Origin: Synechococcus sp. UW69
Lineage (GTDB): Bacteria; Cyanobacteriota; Cyanobacteriia; PCC-6307; Cyanobiaceae
Length of the DNA: 64,000 nt
Direction of reading: 5' to 3'
NCBI RefSeq assembly: GCF_900474185.1
Contig: NZ_UCNW01000004.1
Coordinates: forward strand, 124,001 to 188,000
Positions 39,817-51,245 of this stretch are shown in pieces. Each line of letters opens with the position of its first letter. Position 1 is the stretch's first letter. The notes beneath the pieces were generated by a model, which saw only the letters and a program-made list of their open reading frames with translations, was not told the origin of the DNA and did no database searches. A program made the translations under genes and the position numbers.

Positions 39817-41489
39817 TGCGCATCGCCCTGGCACAACTCAACCCCGTGGTCGGCGACTTCGAGGGCAATGCCAAGCAGATTCTGGATGCCGTGCGCAGTG
39901 CCGAGGAACAGGCGGCAGAGCTTGTGCTGACCCCTGAACTCTCCCTCTGGGGCTATCCCCCCCGGGACCAGTTGCTCGAGCCCAGCCGGATCCAGCATCA
40001 GGAGGCGATGCTGCAGTGGCTGGTCAACCAACTCAGCAGCAGCATCACCCTGTTGGTGGGTGCAGCGCTGCCGGCAGCGGATAACCGCAGCCCAAGGCTG
40101 CTCAATGGTGTCGTGCTGGTGAATCGCCTGGGCTGGCGGCCGATTGCCCACAAACAACTGCTGCCCAGTTACGACGTCTTTGATGAGCGCCGCTATTTCC
40201 GCCCTGGCGATGGCCCCTGTCTGCTGACTTTGCCGAACGGGAAGCGGTTGGGACTCACCATCTGCGAAGACCTGTGGGTGGATGACGGCCTGCAACGCGA
40301 GCGTCTGGCCGGACCGGATCCCATTGATCAACTGATGCCAGAGCAGCCGGATCTGGTCATCAATCTTGCGGCCTCTCCCTTCGATGCCGCGAAGCCCGCC
40401 CTGCGCCAGCAATTAGCAGCTGCAGCGGCGCGGCGCCTGAACTGCCCACTGATCTATCTCAATCAAGTCGGAGGCAACGACGAGCTGGTGTTCGACGGGG
40501 CCAGTTTTGTGGTGGGCGCCGATGGCGGTATACAGCTGGAGCTTCCCGTCTGTGAAGACCATCTTGTGGTCTGGGACAGCGACCAACCCGCTCCTGCTCG
40601 GGTCCAGCCGATGGATCCCCTGGAGCGACTTTTCCGAGCCCTGGTGCTCGGAGTGCGCGATTACGCCCAGAAATGCGGTTTCAAAAAGGCATTGCTGGGG
40701 TTGAGCGGCGGCATCGACTCCGCACTGGTGGCGGTGATCGCCACCGCTGCCCTGGGGAAGGAAGCTGTGGCCACGCTGTTGATGCCCTCCCCCTGGAGCT
40801 CGGCTGGATCCATTGACGATGCCTTGGCCTTGGCCGAACGGCTTGGCCTGCAGACCAACACTGTGCCCATCGCCGGCCTAATGGAGGGCTACGACAATGC
40901 CCTGACGGCACCGTTGGGGGAGGCGCCTCAAGGGATAACGGCGGAGAATCTGCAATCCCGTATTCGCGGCACCCTGCTGATGGCCGTGGCCAACCAACAG
41001 GGGCAATTGCTGCTCACTACCGGCAATAAATCAGAACTAGCCGTGGGCTACTGCACCCTCTACGGCGACATGAACGGCGGGCTGGCGGTGATTGGCGATC
41101 TCTACAAAACCAGCGTGTTTGCACTGTGCGATTGGCTCGACAGCCAAGCAGCCCAGGGCTGCCGGCAGTCGCTGGGGCTACCGAGGCAAGGAGAGCTGGT
41201 GGGGGAAGCGATTCGACGCAAACCCCCCAGTGCCGAACTGTGGCCCAACCAGAAGGACAGCGACTCCCTGCCCGACTACGACGCCCTTGATGCACTGCTC
41301 AAAGGCCTGATTCAGGAGCGCCACTCCGGCGAGGCCCTGGTGGCAGCCGGCCACGATCCCGCCCTGGTGGAACGGGTGGAACGGCTGCTGAAACGGGCCG
41401 AATTCAAACGGCGGCAGGCTGCACCGTTACTCAAGGTGAGTCCCCAGGCCTTCGGCAGCGGCTGGCGCTTGCCAATTGCAGCGGCCTAA
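39816..41489 (+). CDS. nadE: Glutamine-dependent NAD+ synthetase
   Basis: 557 residues. The N-terminal nitrilase-like glutaminase domain (1-270) has the triad Glu41 (LTPELSLWGYPP), Lys113 (HKQLLPSYDVFDERRYF) and Cys150 (LTICEDLW). The synthetase domain carries LSGGIDSALVA and LLTTGNKSELAVGY. It makes NAD+ from deamido-NAD using glutamine ammonia. Runs straight on from nadD. Confidence 0.96.
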   Translation: MRIALAQLNPVVGDFEGNAKQILDAVRSAEEQAAELVLTPELSLWGYPPRDQLLEPSRIQHQEAMLQWLVNQLSSSITLLVGAALPAADNRSPRLLNGVVLVNRLGWRPIAHKQLLPSYDVFDERRYFRPGDGPCLLTLPNGKRLGLTICEDLWVDDGLQRERLAGPDPIDQLMPEQPDLVINLAASPFDAAKPALRQQLAAAAARRLNCPLIYLNQVGGNDELVFDGASFVVGADGGIQLELPVCEDHLVVWDSDQPAPARVQPMDPLERLFRALVLGVRDYAQKCGFKKALLGLSGGIDSALVAVIATAALGKEAVATLLMPSPWSSAGSIDDALALAERLGLQTNTVPIAGLMEGYDNALTAPLGEAPQGITAENLQSRIRGTLLMAVANQQGQLLLTTGNKSELAVGYCTLYGDMNGGLAVIGDLYKTSVFALCDWLDSQAAQGCRQSLGLPRQGELVGEAIRRKPPSAELWPNQKDSDSLPDYDALDALLKGLIQERHSGEALVAAGHDPALVERVERLLKRAEFKRRQAAPLLKVSPQAFGSGWRLPIAAA

Positions 41490-41562
41490 AGCAGTCCCAC
41501 CCTTGAGATGTGGCGGGTTGCTCGCAGCGGAGCCACATTGAAGGGATCCCCCTGAAGCCGCC

Positions 41563-42702
41563 ATGGCAGCCTCCGTCCTCTCGGCCCCGATGGCCAGCAT
41601 CGGTGTGCCGAAGGAGATCAAGCTCGATGAGAAACGGGTCGCGCTGACCCCTGACGCCGTGCGGGAGTTGGTGAGCCAGGGCCTTGAAGTGCTGATTGAA
41701 GCGGGGGCCGGAGCCGGAGCAGGAATCGGCGATGACGCGTTTGCCGCGGCGGGAGCGCGCCTGGTGAACCGAGATGAGGCCTGGGGCGCCCATTTGGTGG
41801 TGAAGGTGAAGGAACCGCAAGCGGAGGAATTTGCCTTCCTGCGGGAGGACATGGTGCTGTTCACCTACCTCCACCTGGCGGCCTATCCCGGCGTCGGGGA
41901 AGCTTTGCTGGAGGCAGGCACCACCGCCATTGCCTACGAAACCGTGCAGCTGGAGAACGGCAGCCTGCCGTTGCTGGCACCAATGAGCGAAATCGCAGGG
42001 CGGCTGGCGGGCCAGGTGGGTGCCCACCTGCTGGAAAAACCCCATGGCGGTCGTGGCGTGCTGATGGGGGGCTGCACCGGCGTGCAACCGGCCAGGGTGG
42101 TGGTGCTTGGCGCTGGCACCGTGGGCTGGAATGCCGCACGCATTGCTGCCGCAATGGATGCGGAAGTGCTACTGCTCGACCGATCACCCCAACGGTTGCG
42201 CAGCCTGGAAGCCGACCGGCGCGGCCGGCTGATGAGTGTGGTGAGCAGCCGCGGCCTGCTGGAACGGTTGGTGCCAACGGCTGATCTTGTGATCGGAGCC
42301 GTTCTCACACCCGGCGGGCGGGCCCCCACCCTGGTGGACGAAGGGATGGTGCAGCAGATGCGGCCTGGTTCGGTGATTGTCGACGTAGCCATCGACCAGG
42401 GCGGCTGCATCGCCACCAGCCAGGAAACCACTCATCGCGATCCCACCGTCACCATTCATGGCGTGCAGCACTACGCCGTGGGCAACATGCCGGGTGCTGT
42501 GCCCTTCACCTCCACCGAAGCCCTGGTCAGCGTGACGCTCCCCTACATCCTGGGCATCGCCGGCCGGGGCCTGGAAGAGGCCGTGACCGAACGACCCGAA
42601 CTGCTCTCGGGCCTAAACACGGTGCAGGGTGCTGTCTGTCACCCGGGGGTAGCCAAAGCTCTTGGCCTGCCGCCCCGGCATCCGATGGCCTGCCTGCGTT
42701 AG
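41563..42702 (+). CDS. ald: Alanine dehydrogenase
   Basis: 379 residues. IGVPKEIKLDEKRVALTPD, VKVKEPQAEEF with the catalytic Lys region, the NAD loop VVVLGAGTVGWNAARIA, and IDQGGCIATSQETTH plus VGNMPGAVPFTSTEAL are diagnostic. It interconverts alanine with pyruvate and ammonia. It lies 73 bases after nadE on the same strand and converges with the YchJ-like gene with overlapping ends (4 bases). Confidence 0.96.
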   Translation: MAASVLSAPMASIGVPKEIKLDEKRVALTPDAVRELVSQGLEVLIEAGAGAGAGIGDDAFAAAGARLVNRDEAWGAHLVVKVKEPQAEEFAFLREDMVLFTYLHLAAYPGVGEALLEAGTTAIAYETVQLENGSLPLLAPMSEIAGRLAGQVGAHLLEKPHGGRGVLMGGCTGVQPARVVVLGAGTVGWNAARIAAAMDAEVLLLDRSPQRLRSLEADRRGRLMSVVSSRGLLERLVPTADLVIGAVLTPGGRAPTLVDEGMVQQMRPGSVIVDVAIDQGGCIATSQETTHRDPTVTIHGVQHYAVGNMPGAVPFTSTEALVSVTLPYILGIAGRGLEEAVTERPELLSGLNTVQGAVCHPGVAKALGLPPRHPMACLR

Positions 42703-43127
42703 CCCTCCAACTTGAGCGCAGCCATGTAGAGCCAAGGGCCATCGGCCGCGCCATCGCGACGCCGAAACAACGACGTTTCTTTCAGCACCCCACCGCGGTA
42801 ACGCGCCTCAAATTGCACCGTTCCCTCTAGGTCGCCGGGACCACCCGCACTGACGGCAAGCACGGTCAATCCGAGCCAATGGGTCTGGCGACAACTCCGC
42901 TGCAGGGCAAGGCGCCGCTGCTGCGCTGGAACATCCGGCTCGGGATGGGTGGTCATCAGGTAGTCCACTTCCCCACGCACAAAGGCTGAATACCTCGAGC
43001 GCATCAGCTGTTCAGCCGTTTCAGCACGCTGTTCGCCGCGATGCATGGGCCCACAGCAGCTGCGATAAGCACCACCCCCACAGGGACAAAGACTCTGATC
43101 AAGGGCTCCACCGAAACCGCCAGGCAT
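42699..43127 (-). CDS. YchJ/UPF0225-family SEC-C zinc-binding protein
   Basis: 142 residues. The SEC-C type metal site is CPCGGGAYRSCCGP near the N-terminus; then LMRSRYSAFVRGEVDYLMTTH and RQTHWLGLTVLAV, FEARYRGGVLKETSLFRRRDG match the YchJ family. Function not established. The ATG overlaps the DUF3326 stop by one base (TGATG); it is the last gene in a chain of four that overlap. Longer upstream frames run antisense to nothing useful and were not used. Confidence 0.85.
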   Translation of the reverse strand: MPGGFGGALDQSLCPCGGGAYRSCCGPMHRGEQRAETAEQLMRSRYSAFVRGEVDYLMTTHPEPDVPAQQRRLALQRSCRQTHWLGLTVLAVSAGGPGDLEGTVQFEARYRGGVLKETSLFRRRDGAADGPWLYMAALKLEG

Positions 43128-44182
43128 CAGTCCAACCGTTGCAATGCTGGCAGTGGGCGGACCAGAGACGCCGGAGTCAATCCTTCCCGCAGAGCCAGCA
43201 ACAGACCTGCTGCCTCGCTGTAACTGCTGACATGAAAAACGCTCTGGCTCAAGCCAAGGGCATCGGCAGTGACCGACAACACCGATGGATTGGCCACGCA
43301 AACCACGGGCAGATTCCGCTCCACACAGGCCAACACCGCCTCGCCCCCCAGGGCTCCTTCGGGAACCACAACCGCCCCCAATTGCTCGACACTGAGGTCT
43401 CCGGGCCTGTGTCGCCCAGCGGCCACGAGATCCGGCGCCCGGCTCAGCCCCACCAGCACGCAAGCCAAAAAGGTGTAACCCAGTTCTTCACCCGCCGCCC
43501 TCGGGTCGAGCCTTGGATCCAGGGGCAACGGATCCAAGGCTGGCGCGTGGGCACAGGGGATCTGCAGGTGCTTCACCAATAAATGACTGATCACCGCTTC
43601 AGCGCCGGCCAAAGCGTCCACGCCACTGCCCTGGCGATAGGCGGCCAGCTCCTCACTCTCCGGATCCTCTGGGAAGCGGGCCACCACGGCGATCCCCGTC
43701 GCCCCTGCTTGCTTCAACCGTTCACCAGCTCGCAACAAGGCATCTGGAGAACCCAATCGCCCCCAGCTGGCACCACTGGCACCGCGCTCCAGCGTCACAT
43801 CGAGCGGCGCATCCGTTGAAATCACCGGGCCGATATCCAAACCCAAGCTGGCGTGGCAGCCCTCGGCCACCTGAATCTGGCGCTGAGCCAGCTCGGGCTC
43901 GATCCCGGCATCCAACAACAGCCCAATGCGTTGCCTCCGCACCGGTCGCAAGGCCCACTCGCCCACGGCGAAACGATCGAGGCCATAGCCCTCCACATAG
44001 TGAACGCGGGGATCGCTCCAATAGAGCGAAGCCCCATTCATCACATTGGGATGGGTGATCAAACAGCCGCTCGCTGCGGCCAACAACCGTGCTGATGGCA
44101 AGGCATCACCGGCATAGCCTCCGATGTCACAACCAATGCCCGTCGGCACCAGCATCAGCGTTGGCATCGGAGCCGAGCTCAT
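43127..44182 (-). CDS. DUF3326-family protein
   Basis: 351 residues. LMLVPTGIGCDIGGYAGDALP and LITHPNVMNGASLYW open the protein; AGATGIAVVARFPEDPE and VVVPEGALGGEAVLACVE follow, ending in YSEAAGLLLAL. This is the DUF3326 family found in cyanobacteria and in plants, of unknown biochemical role. The pattern of Gly-rich loops hints at a nucleotide- or cofactor-binding fold, an inference only. It overlaps both neighbours (ATGA before, TGATG after) in the ferredoxin-linked cluster. Confidence 0.82.
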   Translation of the reverse strand: MSSAPMPTLMLVPTGIGCDIGGYAGDALPSARLLAAASGCLITHPNVMNGASLYWSDPRVHYVEGYGLDRFAVGEWALRPVRRQRIGLLLDAGIEPELAQRQIQVAEGCHASLGLDIGPVISTDAPLDVTLERGASGASWGRLGSPDALLRAGERLKQAGATGIAVVARFPEDPESEELAAYRQGSGVDALAGAEAVISHLLVKHLQIPCAHAPALDPLPLDPRLDPRAAGEELGYTFLACVLVGLSRAPDLVAAGRHRPGDLSVEQLGAVVVPEGALGGEAVLACVERNLPVVCVANPSVLSVTADALGLSQSVFHVSSYSEAAGLLLALREGLTPASLVRPLPALQRLD

Positions 44183-44364
44183 GCGCTGATCACGGCCTCC
44201 ACCTGAATGGTTCGACCACCATCGGGGGCAGGACGCACTTCAGTGAGGGCCCAACGCAACACATCACCCTCTGGCGCCAATTGCTGACGAATCCAGCTGC
44301 GCAGCTCAACCAGCGGCACATCAGCGGGCCAGAGGAATTGGCGTTGCAGGCTGGTCAGCCTCAC
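44179..44364 (-). CDS. Small conserved protein in the ferredoxin-DUF3326 chain
   Basis: 61 residues (MRLTSLQRQFLWPADVPLVEL then a short helix and strands). It overlaps the ferredoxin stop (ATGA) and the DUF3326 start (ATGA), which strongly supports that it is translated. No family recognised; strand-rich end DGGRTIQVEAVIS. Its job may lie between the ferredoxin and DUF3326, for example as an adaptor, which is inference. Confidence 0.8.
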   Translation of the reverse strand: MRLTSLQRQFLWPADVPLVELRSWIRQQLAPEGDVLRWALTEVRPAPDGGRTIQVEAVISA

Positions 44365-44690
44365 TTCTGATATTGCCCGAACTGGGCTTCATAGAGCGCA
44401 TCTTCCTGGCCGGTTTTAAGGGTGAGATCGGCGCGCGGGAAGGCCACACACAACAGGCTGTAGCCCTGCTCTTGAAGCTCGCCTTTCACGCCCATGGCGT
44501 CGGGCTGCTCAACACTGCCCTCGGTGATCACCGCGGCACAGGTGGTGCAGACCCCGGAGCAGCATGAGCTTGGGATCATGACGCCAGCAGCTTCCGCTGC
44601 ATTGAGCACCGTCTGGTCGGCGCGGCAGGGAAAGGTACGGATCTCGCCTTCGAACTCGGCGCGGACGGTGTAGGTGGCCACGTCGGTCAT
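44361..44690 (-). CDS. [2Fe-2S] ferredoxin, second type
   Basis: 109 residues. Cluster ligands are Cys43, Cys48, Cys51 and Cys81 (CCSGVCTTCAA and LLCVAFP). It differs from petF by Ala/Ser replacements around the cluster, an extra Cys44 beside the first ligand and a longer C-terminus, so a dedicated electron carrier rather than the general photosynthetic one. It starts a chain of four overlapping genes and follows the 2OG-oxygenase-like gene by 33 bases. Confidence 0.92.
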   Translation of the reverse strand: MTDVATYTVRAEFEGEIRTFPCRADQTVLNAAEAAGVMIPSSCCSGVCTTCAAVITEGSVEQPDAMGVKGELQEQGYSLLCVAFPRADLTLKTGQEDALYEAQFGQYQK

Positions 44691-44723
44691 GCCGGATGTC
44701 AGGGGAGAAGAGGCCGCATTCTC

Positions 44724-45428
44724 TCAGGCAATGGGCTCATCCAGGGATGTCCAATGACGGGGGTGGGGTGCGAGGTACTCCGGAGATCCACCCTGCTCTT
44801 GAGCCGTCAGAACAAAATCAAAACTGATGGAACAGCGCAGCTCATCCGGGTCGGCATTCGGCAAAACACTGTGCTGAAGACTCGAAGGGAAAAGCACGAG
44901 CAAACCTGGTCGTGGAGCTAGATCCCAATGGGATTGATTCAAAGGATGGTTTGGTGCAATCGGACCGCCATAACCCACCGCCAAGCCAGCCACCAACTCA
45001 TTCGGTTGATGGGATGCATGCAGACGTAAAACGCCCTCCTCACCGGAGCCGGTGCCGGTGAGATAGAGGACAGCGCTGAGATGAGCATTGGGGTGATGGT
45101 GCCGTCCAACCGCCTGATCCCAGTCACTGATGACAGGCCAGCACCGCTGCAGATGCAGGGCGACTTGGCTTCGGGCGAACCCAATTGAATCGAGGTAACT
45201 CCACACCTGATCATTCACCTGTTGCACCAAGGCCTGAAAGCGTTCGTCTTGATGGAGCTGCCACACACCATGGAGATCACCCGTCCAGGCGCAGCCCTCG
45301 CTGGGGTTTCCCTCTGCTTCGCCTCGACCGTCCAGCAGAGCCTGCAGGCATGCGGCCTGCTGCAGTGGGTCCAGGGGGAGTTGGGTTGTGCCTACCACTG
45401 TGGGAAAGAGCTGATGCAGCTGAAGCAC
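44724..45428 (-). CDS. 2-oxoglutarate/Fe(II) oxygenase-like protein (TIGR02466-type)
   Basis: 234 residues. The iron site region HHHPNAHLSAVLYLTG, then LLVLFPSSLQHSVLPN (second His) and DELRCSISFDFVL (Arg that binds 2-oxoglutarate) match the family of putative 2OG-Fe(II) oxygenases. The target is unknown. A 33-base gap leads to the ferredoxin gene, so it may share its transcript; a ferredoxin could keep the iron reduced, but this is only suggested by position. Confidence 0.82.
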   Translation of the reverse strand: MLQLHQLFPTVVGTTQLPLDPLQQAACLQALLDGRGEAEGNPSEGCAWTGDLHGVWQLHQDERFQALVQQVNDQVWSYLDSIGFARSQVALHLQRCWPVISDWDQAVGRHHHPNAHLSAVLYLTGTGSGEEGVLRLHASHQPNELVAGLAVGYGGPIAPNHPLNQSHWDLAPRPGLLVLFPSSLQHSVLPNADPDELRCSISFDFVLTAQEQGGSPEYLAPHPRHWTSLDEPIA

Positions 45429-45537
45429 GCCGACAACCTCAAACCCCTCAGCTCAACCGTAAACAAGGCTTGAAGTGGTGGCCTCTGTCCAAGCAGAGCC
45501 TTGACCAGTCGGAGAGACGGCAGCTTCAAGAAGACAC

Positions 45538-45565
45538 AAAAAAGCCGGCCCAATGGACCGGCTTT
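45538..45565 (-). terminator. Rho-independent terminator after atpG
   Basis: Read on the minus strand: AAAGCCGG pairs with CCGGCTTT around a 9-base loop, followed by six T. It closes the main ATP synthase operon. Confidence 0.92.
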
Positions 45566-45588
45566 CAAGGGTGGATTGATCGGAAAGA

Positions 45589-46539
45589 TCAGCCGACCGC
45601 GGCGGCACCACCTGCAACTTCCAGGATCTCCTGGGTGATCGCAGCCTGACGGGCCTTGTTGTAATCCAGCGTCAGAGTCTTCGCCAATTCCTTGGCGTTG
45701 TCGCTGGCGTTGTTCATGGCCGTCATCCTGCTGGCCAGCTCAGACGCTGCCGATTCCTGCAGTGAACGCAACATCTGGTTCTGCAGATACAGAGGAAGAA
45801 GTGCATTCAGCAACTGTTCAGGGGTCTGCTCAAACACGATGTCCGAAGGAATCTTCGGCTCGGTATTGGCAGGACCAGCACCTGGCTCAACTGTCAACAA
45901 ACCGTCCTTGGTGGTGAGACGGAAAATCTCGTCCTCCGGATCAGCAATGTCTTGAGGATCCAGAGGCAAGAGGGTCTGAACCACAGGCTTGCAGCTCACC
46001 AGGTTGATGAACTTGGTGAAGATCAACTCCACTCGATCGGTGCTCTCTGCCAGGAATTCAGCCAAAAGATCCGTGGAGATCGTGTTGGCCTCATCGGCGG
46101 TGGGCACCTGTTCGAGACCGGAGAAGGTGGCCTGGATCGGATAGTTGCGACGGGTGAAATAGCCGATGGCTTTTGTGCCAACTAGCAGAAGCTTCACATC
46201 AAAGCCTTTGCCCTTCAGTTCAGCGAAACGCTGTTCCGTGCGCTTAATGATGTTGGCGTTGTAGCCACCACACAGACCGCGATCACCAGTAATCGCTACC
46301 AGGGTGATGGTCTCCACATCGCGTTGCTGCATCAGGGGAGATGCCGCATCTTCGAAACGCATGCGGGACTGGAGATTTTCCAGAATTCGCGCCAGCCGAT
46401 CCGCGAAGGGACGGCTGCGGAGCACTTGCTCCTGGGCGCGGCGCACCTTGGCCGCAGCCACGAGGCGCATGGCCTCGGTGATCTTGCGGGTGTTTTTGAC
46501 CGACTTAATTCGGTCGCGGATTTCTTTGAGATTCGCCAT
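45589..46539 (-). CDS. atpG: ATP synthase F1 subunit gamma
   Basis: 316 residues from the ATG giving [34 protein letters not shown] and the C-terminal coil ([19 protein letters not shown]) are family blocks. A cyanobacterial/chloroplast insertion is present near residues 200-230 ([14 protein letters not shown]) but the two regulatory cysteines of plant chloroplasts are absent. Last gene of the main operon. Upstream frame extension overlaps atpA and was not used. Confidence 0.96.
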   Translation of the reverse strand: MANLKEIRDRIKSVKNTRKITEAMRLVAAAKVRRAQEQVLRSRPFADRLARILENLQSRMRFEDAASPLMQQRDVETITLVAITGDRGLCGGYNANIIKRTEQRFAELKGKGFDVKLLLVGTKAIGYFTRRNYPIQATFSGLEQVPTADEANTISTDLLAEFLAESTDRVELIFTKFINLVSCKPVVQTLLPLDPQDIADPEDEIFRLTTKDGLLTVEPGAGPANTEPKIPSDIVFEQTPEQLLNALLPLYLQNQMLRSLQESAASELASRMTAMNNASDNAKELAKTLTLDYNKARQAAITQEILEVAGGAAAVG

Positions 46540-46552
46540 TTCGGCAGCTCCG

Positions 46553-48130
<1,578 letters not shown>

Positions 48131-48679
48131 TCAGCTCGCCTTGGCGAGTGCCAGACCAAGGCGACGAACCTGGCCAGACAAGCTGGCGTCGATCACCTGA
48201 GATCCGAGACTCACGACGAAGCCGCCAATTAAGGACGGATCCACACTGAGGTCGATGTCGACCTTGTTGGTGCCGGCCATGGCCTGCACCTTCTTGGACA
48301 GTGCCGCCTGTTGATCCTCGGTGAGGCTTTGAGCAGAACGGACCTGGGCCAGCGTGATGCCTTGCTGTTCGCGGTAGAGCTCGAGGTAGCGGAGCATGAC
48401 CGCATCAAAAGCAATGAGACGTTGGCGATCAGCCAGCACCTTCAGCAAATTGAAAACTGAAGGAGTGACATCCTCACCAACAAGAGCTTTGAGAGCTTTC
48501 TTTTTGGCGTCGGGCTCAAGAACCGGAGACACCATGGCGTCACGGAAGTCCGCGGAATCGTTCCAGATCTCAAGCAGTTGCTTGCATTGATCCGCAACGG
48601 TTTCAGACTCGCCACGGGCCTCTGTCACCTGAAGCAATGCTTCGGCGTAAGGGGTGGCCAGGGAGTTAAGGAGAGGCAT
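48131..48679 (-). CDS. atpH: ATP synthase F1 subunit delta
   Basis: 182 residues. SLATPYAEALLQVTEARGE, PVLEPDAKKKALKAL and the C-terminal VDPSLIGGFVVSLGSQVIDASL are delta (OSCP) blocks. It links F1 to the peripheral stalk. Its ATG overlaps the atpF stop (TGATG). Confidence 0.95.
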   Translation of the reverse strand: MPLLNSLATPYAEALLQVTEARGESETVADQCKQLLEIWNDSADFRDAMVSPVLEPDAKKKALKALVGEDVTPSVFNLLKVLADRQRLIAFDAVMLRYLELYREQQGITLAQVRSAQSLTEDQQAALSKKVQAMAGTNKVDIDLSVDPSLIGGFVVSLGSQVIDASLSGQVRRLGLALAKAS

Positions 48680-49161
48680 CAGGCGTTCTCCAGATTTTTG
48701 ATGGTGGAATCGATCAACTTGGCCTGAGCTTTGGCATCGAGACGGCCGGGTAGTTCGGCAAGAACCTTGTCGATCGAAGCAAGAGCGGCCTCACGACGAA
48801 GGCTGTCTTTGATTCGAGCGGCATCAGCCTCAGCATCAGCATCGGCACCGGCCTTGATGGCAGCCATCACGGAGATGGTCCGCTTCTCGCCTTCGGCACG
48901 GATACCTGCGGCGCGGGCCTGACCATCGGCACGAATCTTTTCGGCTTTCTGCTGGGCAGCAGCCAATTCGGACTGGGCCTTGCTCAGGTTTTCGCTGGCA
49001 GTCTTCAGGCGGGACTCAGCATCCTGCAGGTCCTGAAGAATGTCAGCGCGGCGGCGTTCCAGGATTCCTCCCAGGAACCCACGTAGGAACCAAACCAGGA
49101 CACCGATCACAATGACCAGGTTGACCAGATTGGTCTCAAGCGGATTGAAATTGAGAGTCAT
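48679..49161 (-). CDS. atpF: ATP synthase F0 subunit b
   Basis: 160 residues. One N-terminal membrane span (LVNLVIVIGVLVWFLRGFLG) is followed by a long charged coil rich in Ala/Glu/Lys that forms the peripheral stalk with b'. Start taken at the ATG overlapping the b' stop (TGATG); a GTG one codon earlier is possible. Confidence 0.95.
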   Translation of the reverse strand: MTLNFNPLETNLVNLVIVIGVLVWFLRGFLGGILERRRADILQDLQDAESRLKTASENLSKAQSELAAAQQKAEKIRADGQARAAGIRAEGEKRTISVMAAIKAGADADAEADAARIKDSLRREAALASIDKVLAELPGRLDAKAQAKLIDSTIKNLENA

Positions 49162-49625
49162 CACGCGGTCAGCAAACGGTTGATGATCGTGGTGCTCAGC
49201 TGATCCACCTGACCCTTCAATTGGGTACGGGCGGATTCACGCTCGGCCTCGATGGCGCGACGGCTTTCCTCTTTCGTGCGGTTGGCTTCAGCTTCCGCCT
49301 GGGCCAGTGCTTCGCGGTAAAGCCGATCGACTTCTTGTTCCGCCTCAACGATCACGGCCTGAGCGGCCTGACGGGCACCTTTCAGCTGTTCAGCCAGATC
49401 AGCTTCCAGGCGTTCAACCTGGGCAAGCTTCTGCTTGGCGTCAGCACGACTGGTGGAGATGTAGCCCTCACGATCTTCCACGACCTTGCCGACCGGACGG
49501 AAGAAGAGAACATTGAGCAGGAAGGTGAGGAGAACCACCTGAACCGCCATCAGCGGAAGGGTGGCATCGAGGTCGAAAAGACCTCCCTCCGGAACACCTG
49601 CTTCAGCGAGCAGAAGCCAGGTCAT
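49161..49625 (-). CDS. atpG': ATP synthase F0 subunit b'
   Basis: 154 residues. The membrane span [20 protein letters not shown] is followed by [21 protein letters not shown] and a long coil. Photosynthetic bacteria carry b and b' as a heterodimer; this is b' because of its N-terminal [10 protein letters not shown] extension and position before atpF. Confidence 0.94.
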   Translation of the reverse strand: MTWLLLAEAGVPEGGLFDLDATLPLMAVQVVLLTFLLNVLFFRPVGKVVEDREGYISTSRADAKQKLAQVERLEADLAEQLKGARQAAQAVIVEAEQEVDRLYREALAQAEAEANRTKEESRRAIEAERESARTQLKGQVDQLSTTIINRLLTA

Positions 49626-49695
49626 GGAAAAGTGCGCTGGAAAGGAATCGAAACAAGGAGTTCAGAAGGGGGGATCAGAGATCCCCCGGCACTGA

Positions 49696-50073
<378 letters not shown>

Positions 50074-50113
50074 TTAGCAGATCGCCGATAAAAGGCGAAA
50101 GAAAAGGGGGCGT

Positions 50114-50839
50114 TTAGTGGGCTTCGTGAAGACCTTCACCGATGTAGAAAGCGGTGAGGGTCGCAAAGATCAAAGCCTGAATGGCACTGGTGAACAGGCC
50201 AAGCAGCATCACGGGGAGAGGCACTAAAAGCGGAACCAGGTAGACCAGCACACCCACCGCCAATTCGTCGGCGAGGATGTTGCCGAACAAACGGAACGAG
50301 AGCGAAAGAGGCTTAGTGAATTCCTCGATGATCTTGAACGGGAGCATGATTGGAGTCGGCTCCACGTACAGCTCGAAGAAACGCAAACCCTTGCGGCTCA
50401 AGCCGGCATAGAAGTACGCCAGCGACACCAGCAGAGCCATCGCCACCGTGGTGTTGATGTCTGCCGTGGGAGCGCCGAGTTCACCCTCTGGTAGTTCGAA
50501 GATCTTCCAAGGGATCAGGGCACCGCCCCAGTTGCTCACAAAGATGAACAGGAACAAGGTGCCGATGAATGGCAGCCAATCGCGGTAGTACTTCTCGCCG
50601 ATGTTGTCGCGGGCGATGTCGCGGATGAAGTTCCAGAGGAACTCCATCAGGTTCTGCAGCCCCAAAGGGTCGCGCTGCATGTTGCGGGTGCCAGCCAGCA
50701 CCAGGGCAAGCAGGATGCCAATCAGGATCCAAGAGCTCAGGAAAACCTGGCCATGGAGGTACAGATCGCCGATCTGCCAATACAGGTGGTGGCCCACTTC
50801 CAGTTCAGCGAACGGAAGTGGTAGGGGCAGCAAAGCCAT
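50114..50839 (-). CDS. atpB: ATP synthase F0 subunit a
   Basis: 241 residues with about five membrane spans. The essential arginine region is [40 protein letters not shown] and [10 protein letters not shown] are cyanobacterial subunit a blocks. It supplies the proton half-channels. Second gene of the operon after atp1. Confidence 0.96.
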   Translation of the reverse strand: MALLPLPLPFAELEVGHHLYWQIGDLYLHGQVFLSSWILIGILLALVLAGTRNMQRDPLGLQNLMEFLWNFIRDIARDNIGEKYYRDWLPFIGTLFLFIFVSNWGGALIPWKIFELPEGELGAPTADINTTVAMALLVSLAYFYAGLSRKGLRFFELYVEPTPIMLPFKIIEEFTKPLSLSFRLFGNILADELAVGVLVYLVPLLVPLPVMLLGLFTSAIQALIFATLTAFYIGEGLHEAH

Positions 50840-50863
50840 GGGTGCAGAGAAAAGTGCTCAGCT

Positions 50864-51235
50864 TCAGCGGTCGTCGAAAACGTGCTGAAGAATCAGGGCG
50901 GGCTTGTAGAGAAGGAATCCCAGGAAAGCCGGCAACAGATCGAGCTGGGGCAGCTTGGCCGAACCAACCACAAGCAAGGTTGGAACGATGAGCTGAAAAC
51001 GCCCCAGTCCACGGGACTGGTCACTGAGCCGGGCCACACTGCGGGCAAGCAAGCGCACGTACAAAAGTCCGGCGCAGGAGCCCACAAAAACACTGCCAGC
51101 CACCGAAAGGTTCATGGTGAGAGCCACGATCGGAATCGTGACGACGGACACCAGAACGGTGGCCAACAGCAGACGACGCTGAAGACGGTAGAAATCCTCC
51201 AAGCGCTGCCTGAAATGGCGCGCGGAATCTATCAC
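50864..51235 (-). CDS. atp1: ATP synthase-associated protein Atp1 (AtpI-like)
   Basis: 123 residues from a GTG with four hydrophobic segments (LLLATVLVSVVTIPIVALTM, AGSVFVGSCAGLLYVRLLA, IVPTLLVVGSAKLP, LPAFLGFLLYKPALIL). This is the small membrane protein that opens cyanobacterial atp operons, a counterpart of AtpI, thought to help c-ring assembly. 24 bases before atpB. Confidence 0.9.
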   Translation of the reverse strand: MIDSARHFRQRLEDFYRLQRRLLLATVLVSVVTIPIVALTMNLSVAGSVFVGSCAGLLYVRLLARSVARLSDQSRGLGRFQLIVPTLLVVGSAKLPQLDLLPAFLGFLLYKPALILQHVFDDR

Positions 51236-51245
51236 GCGTATTTCC

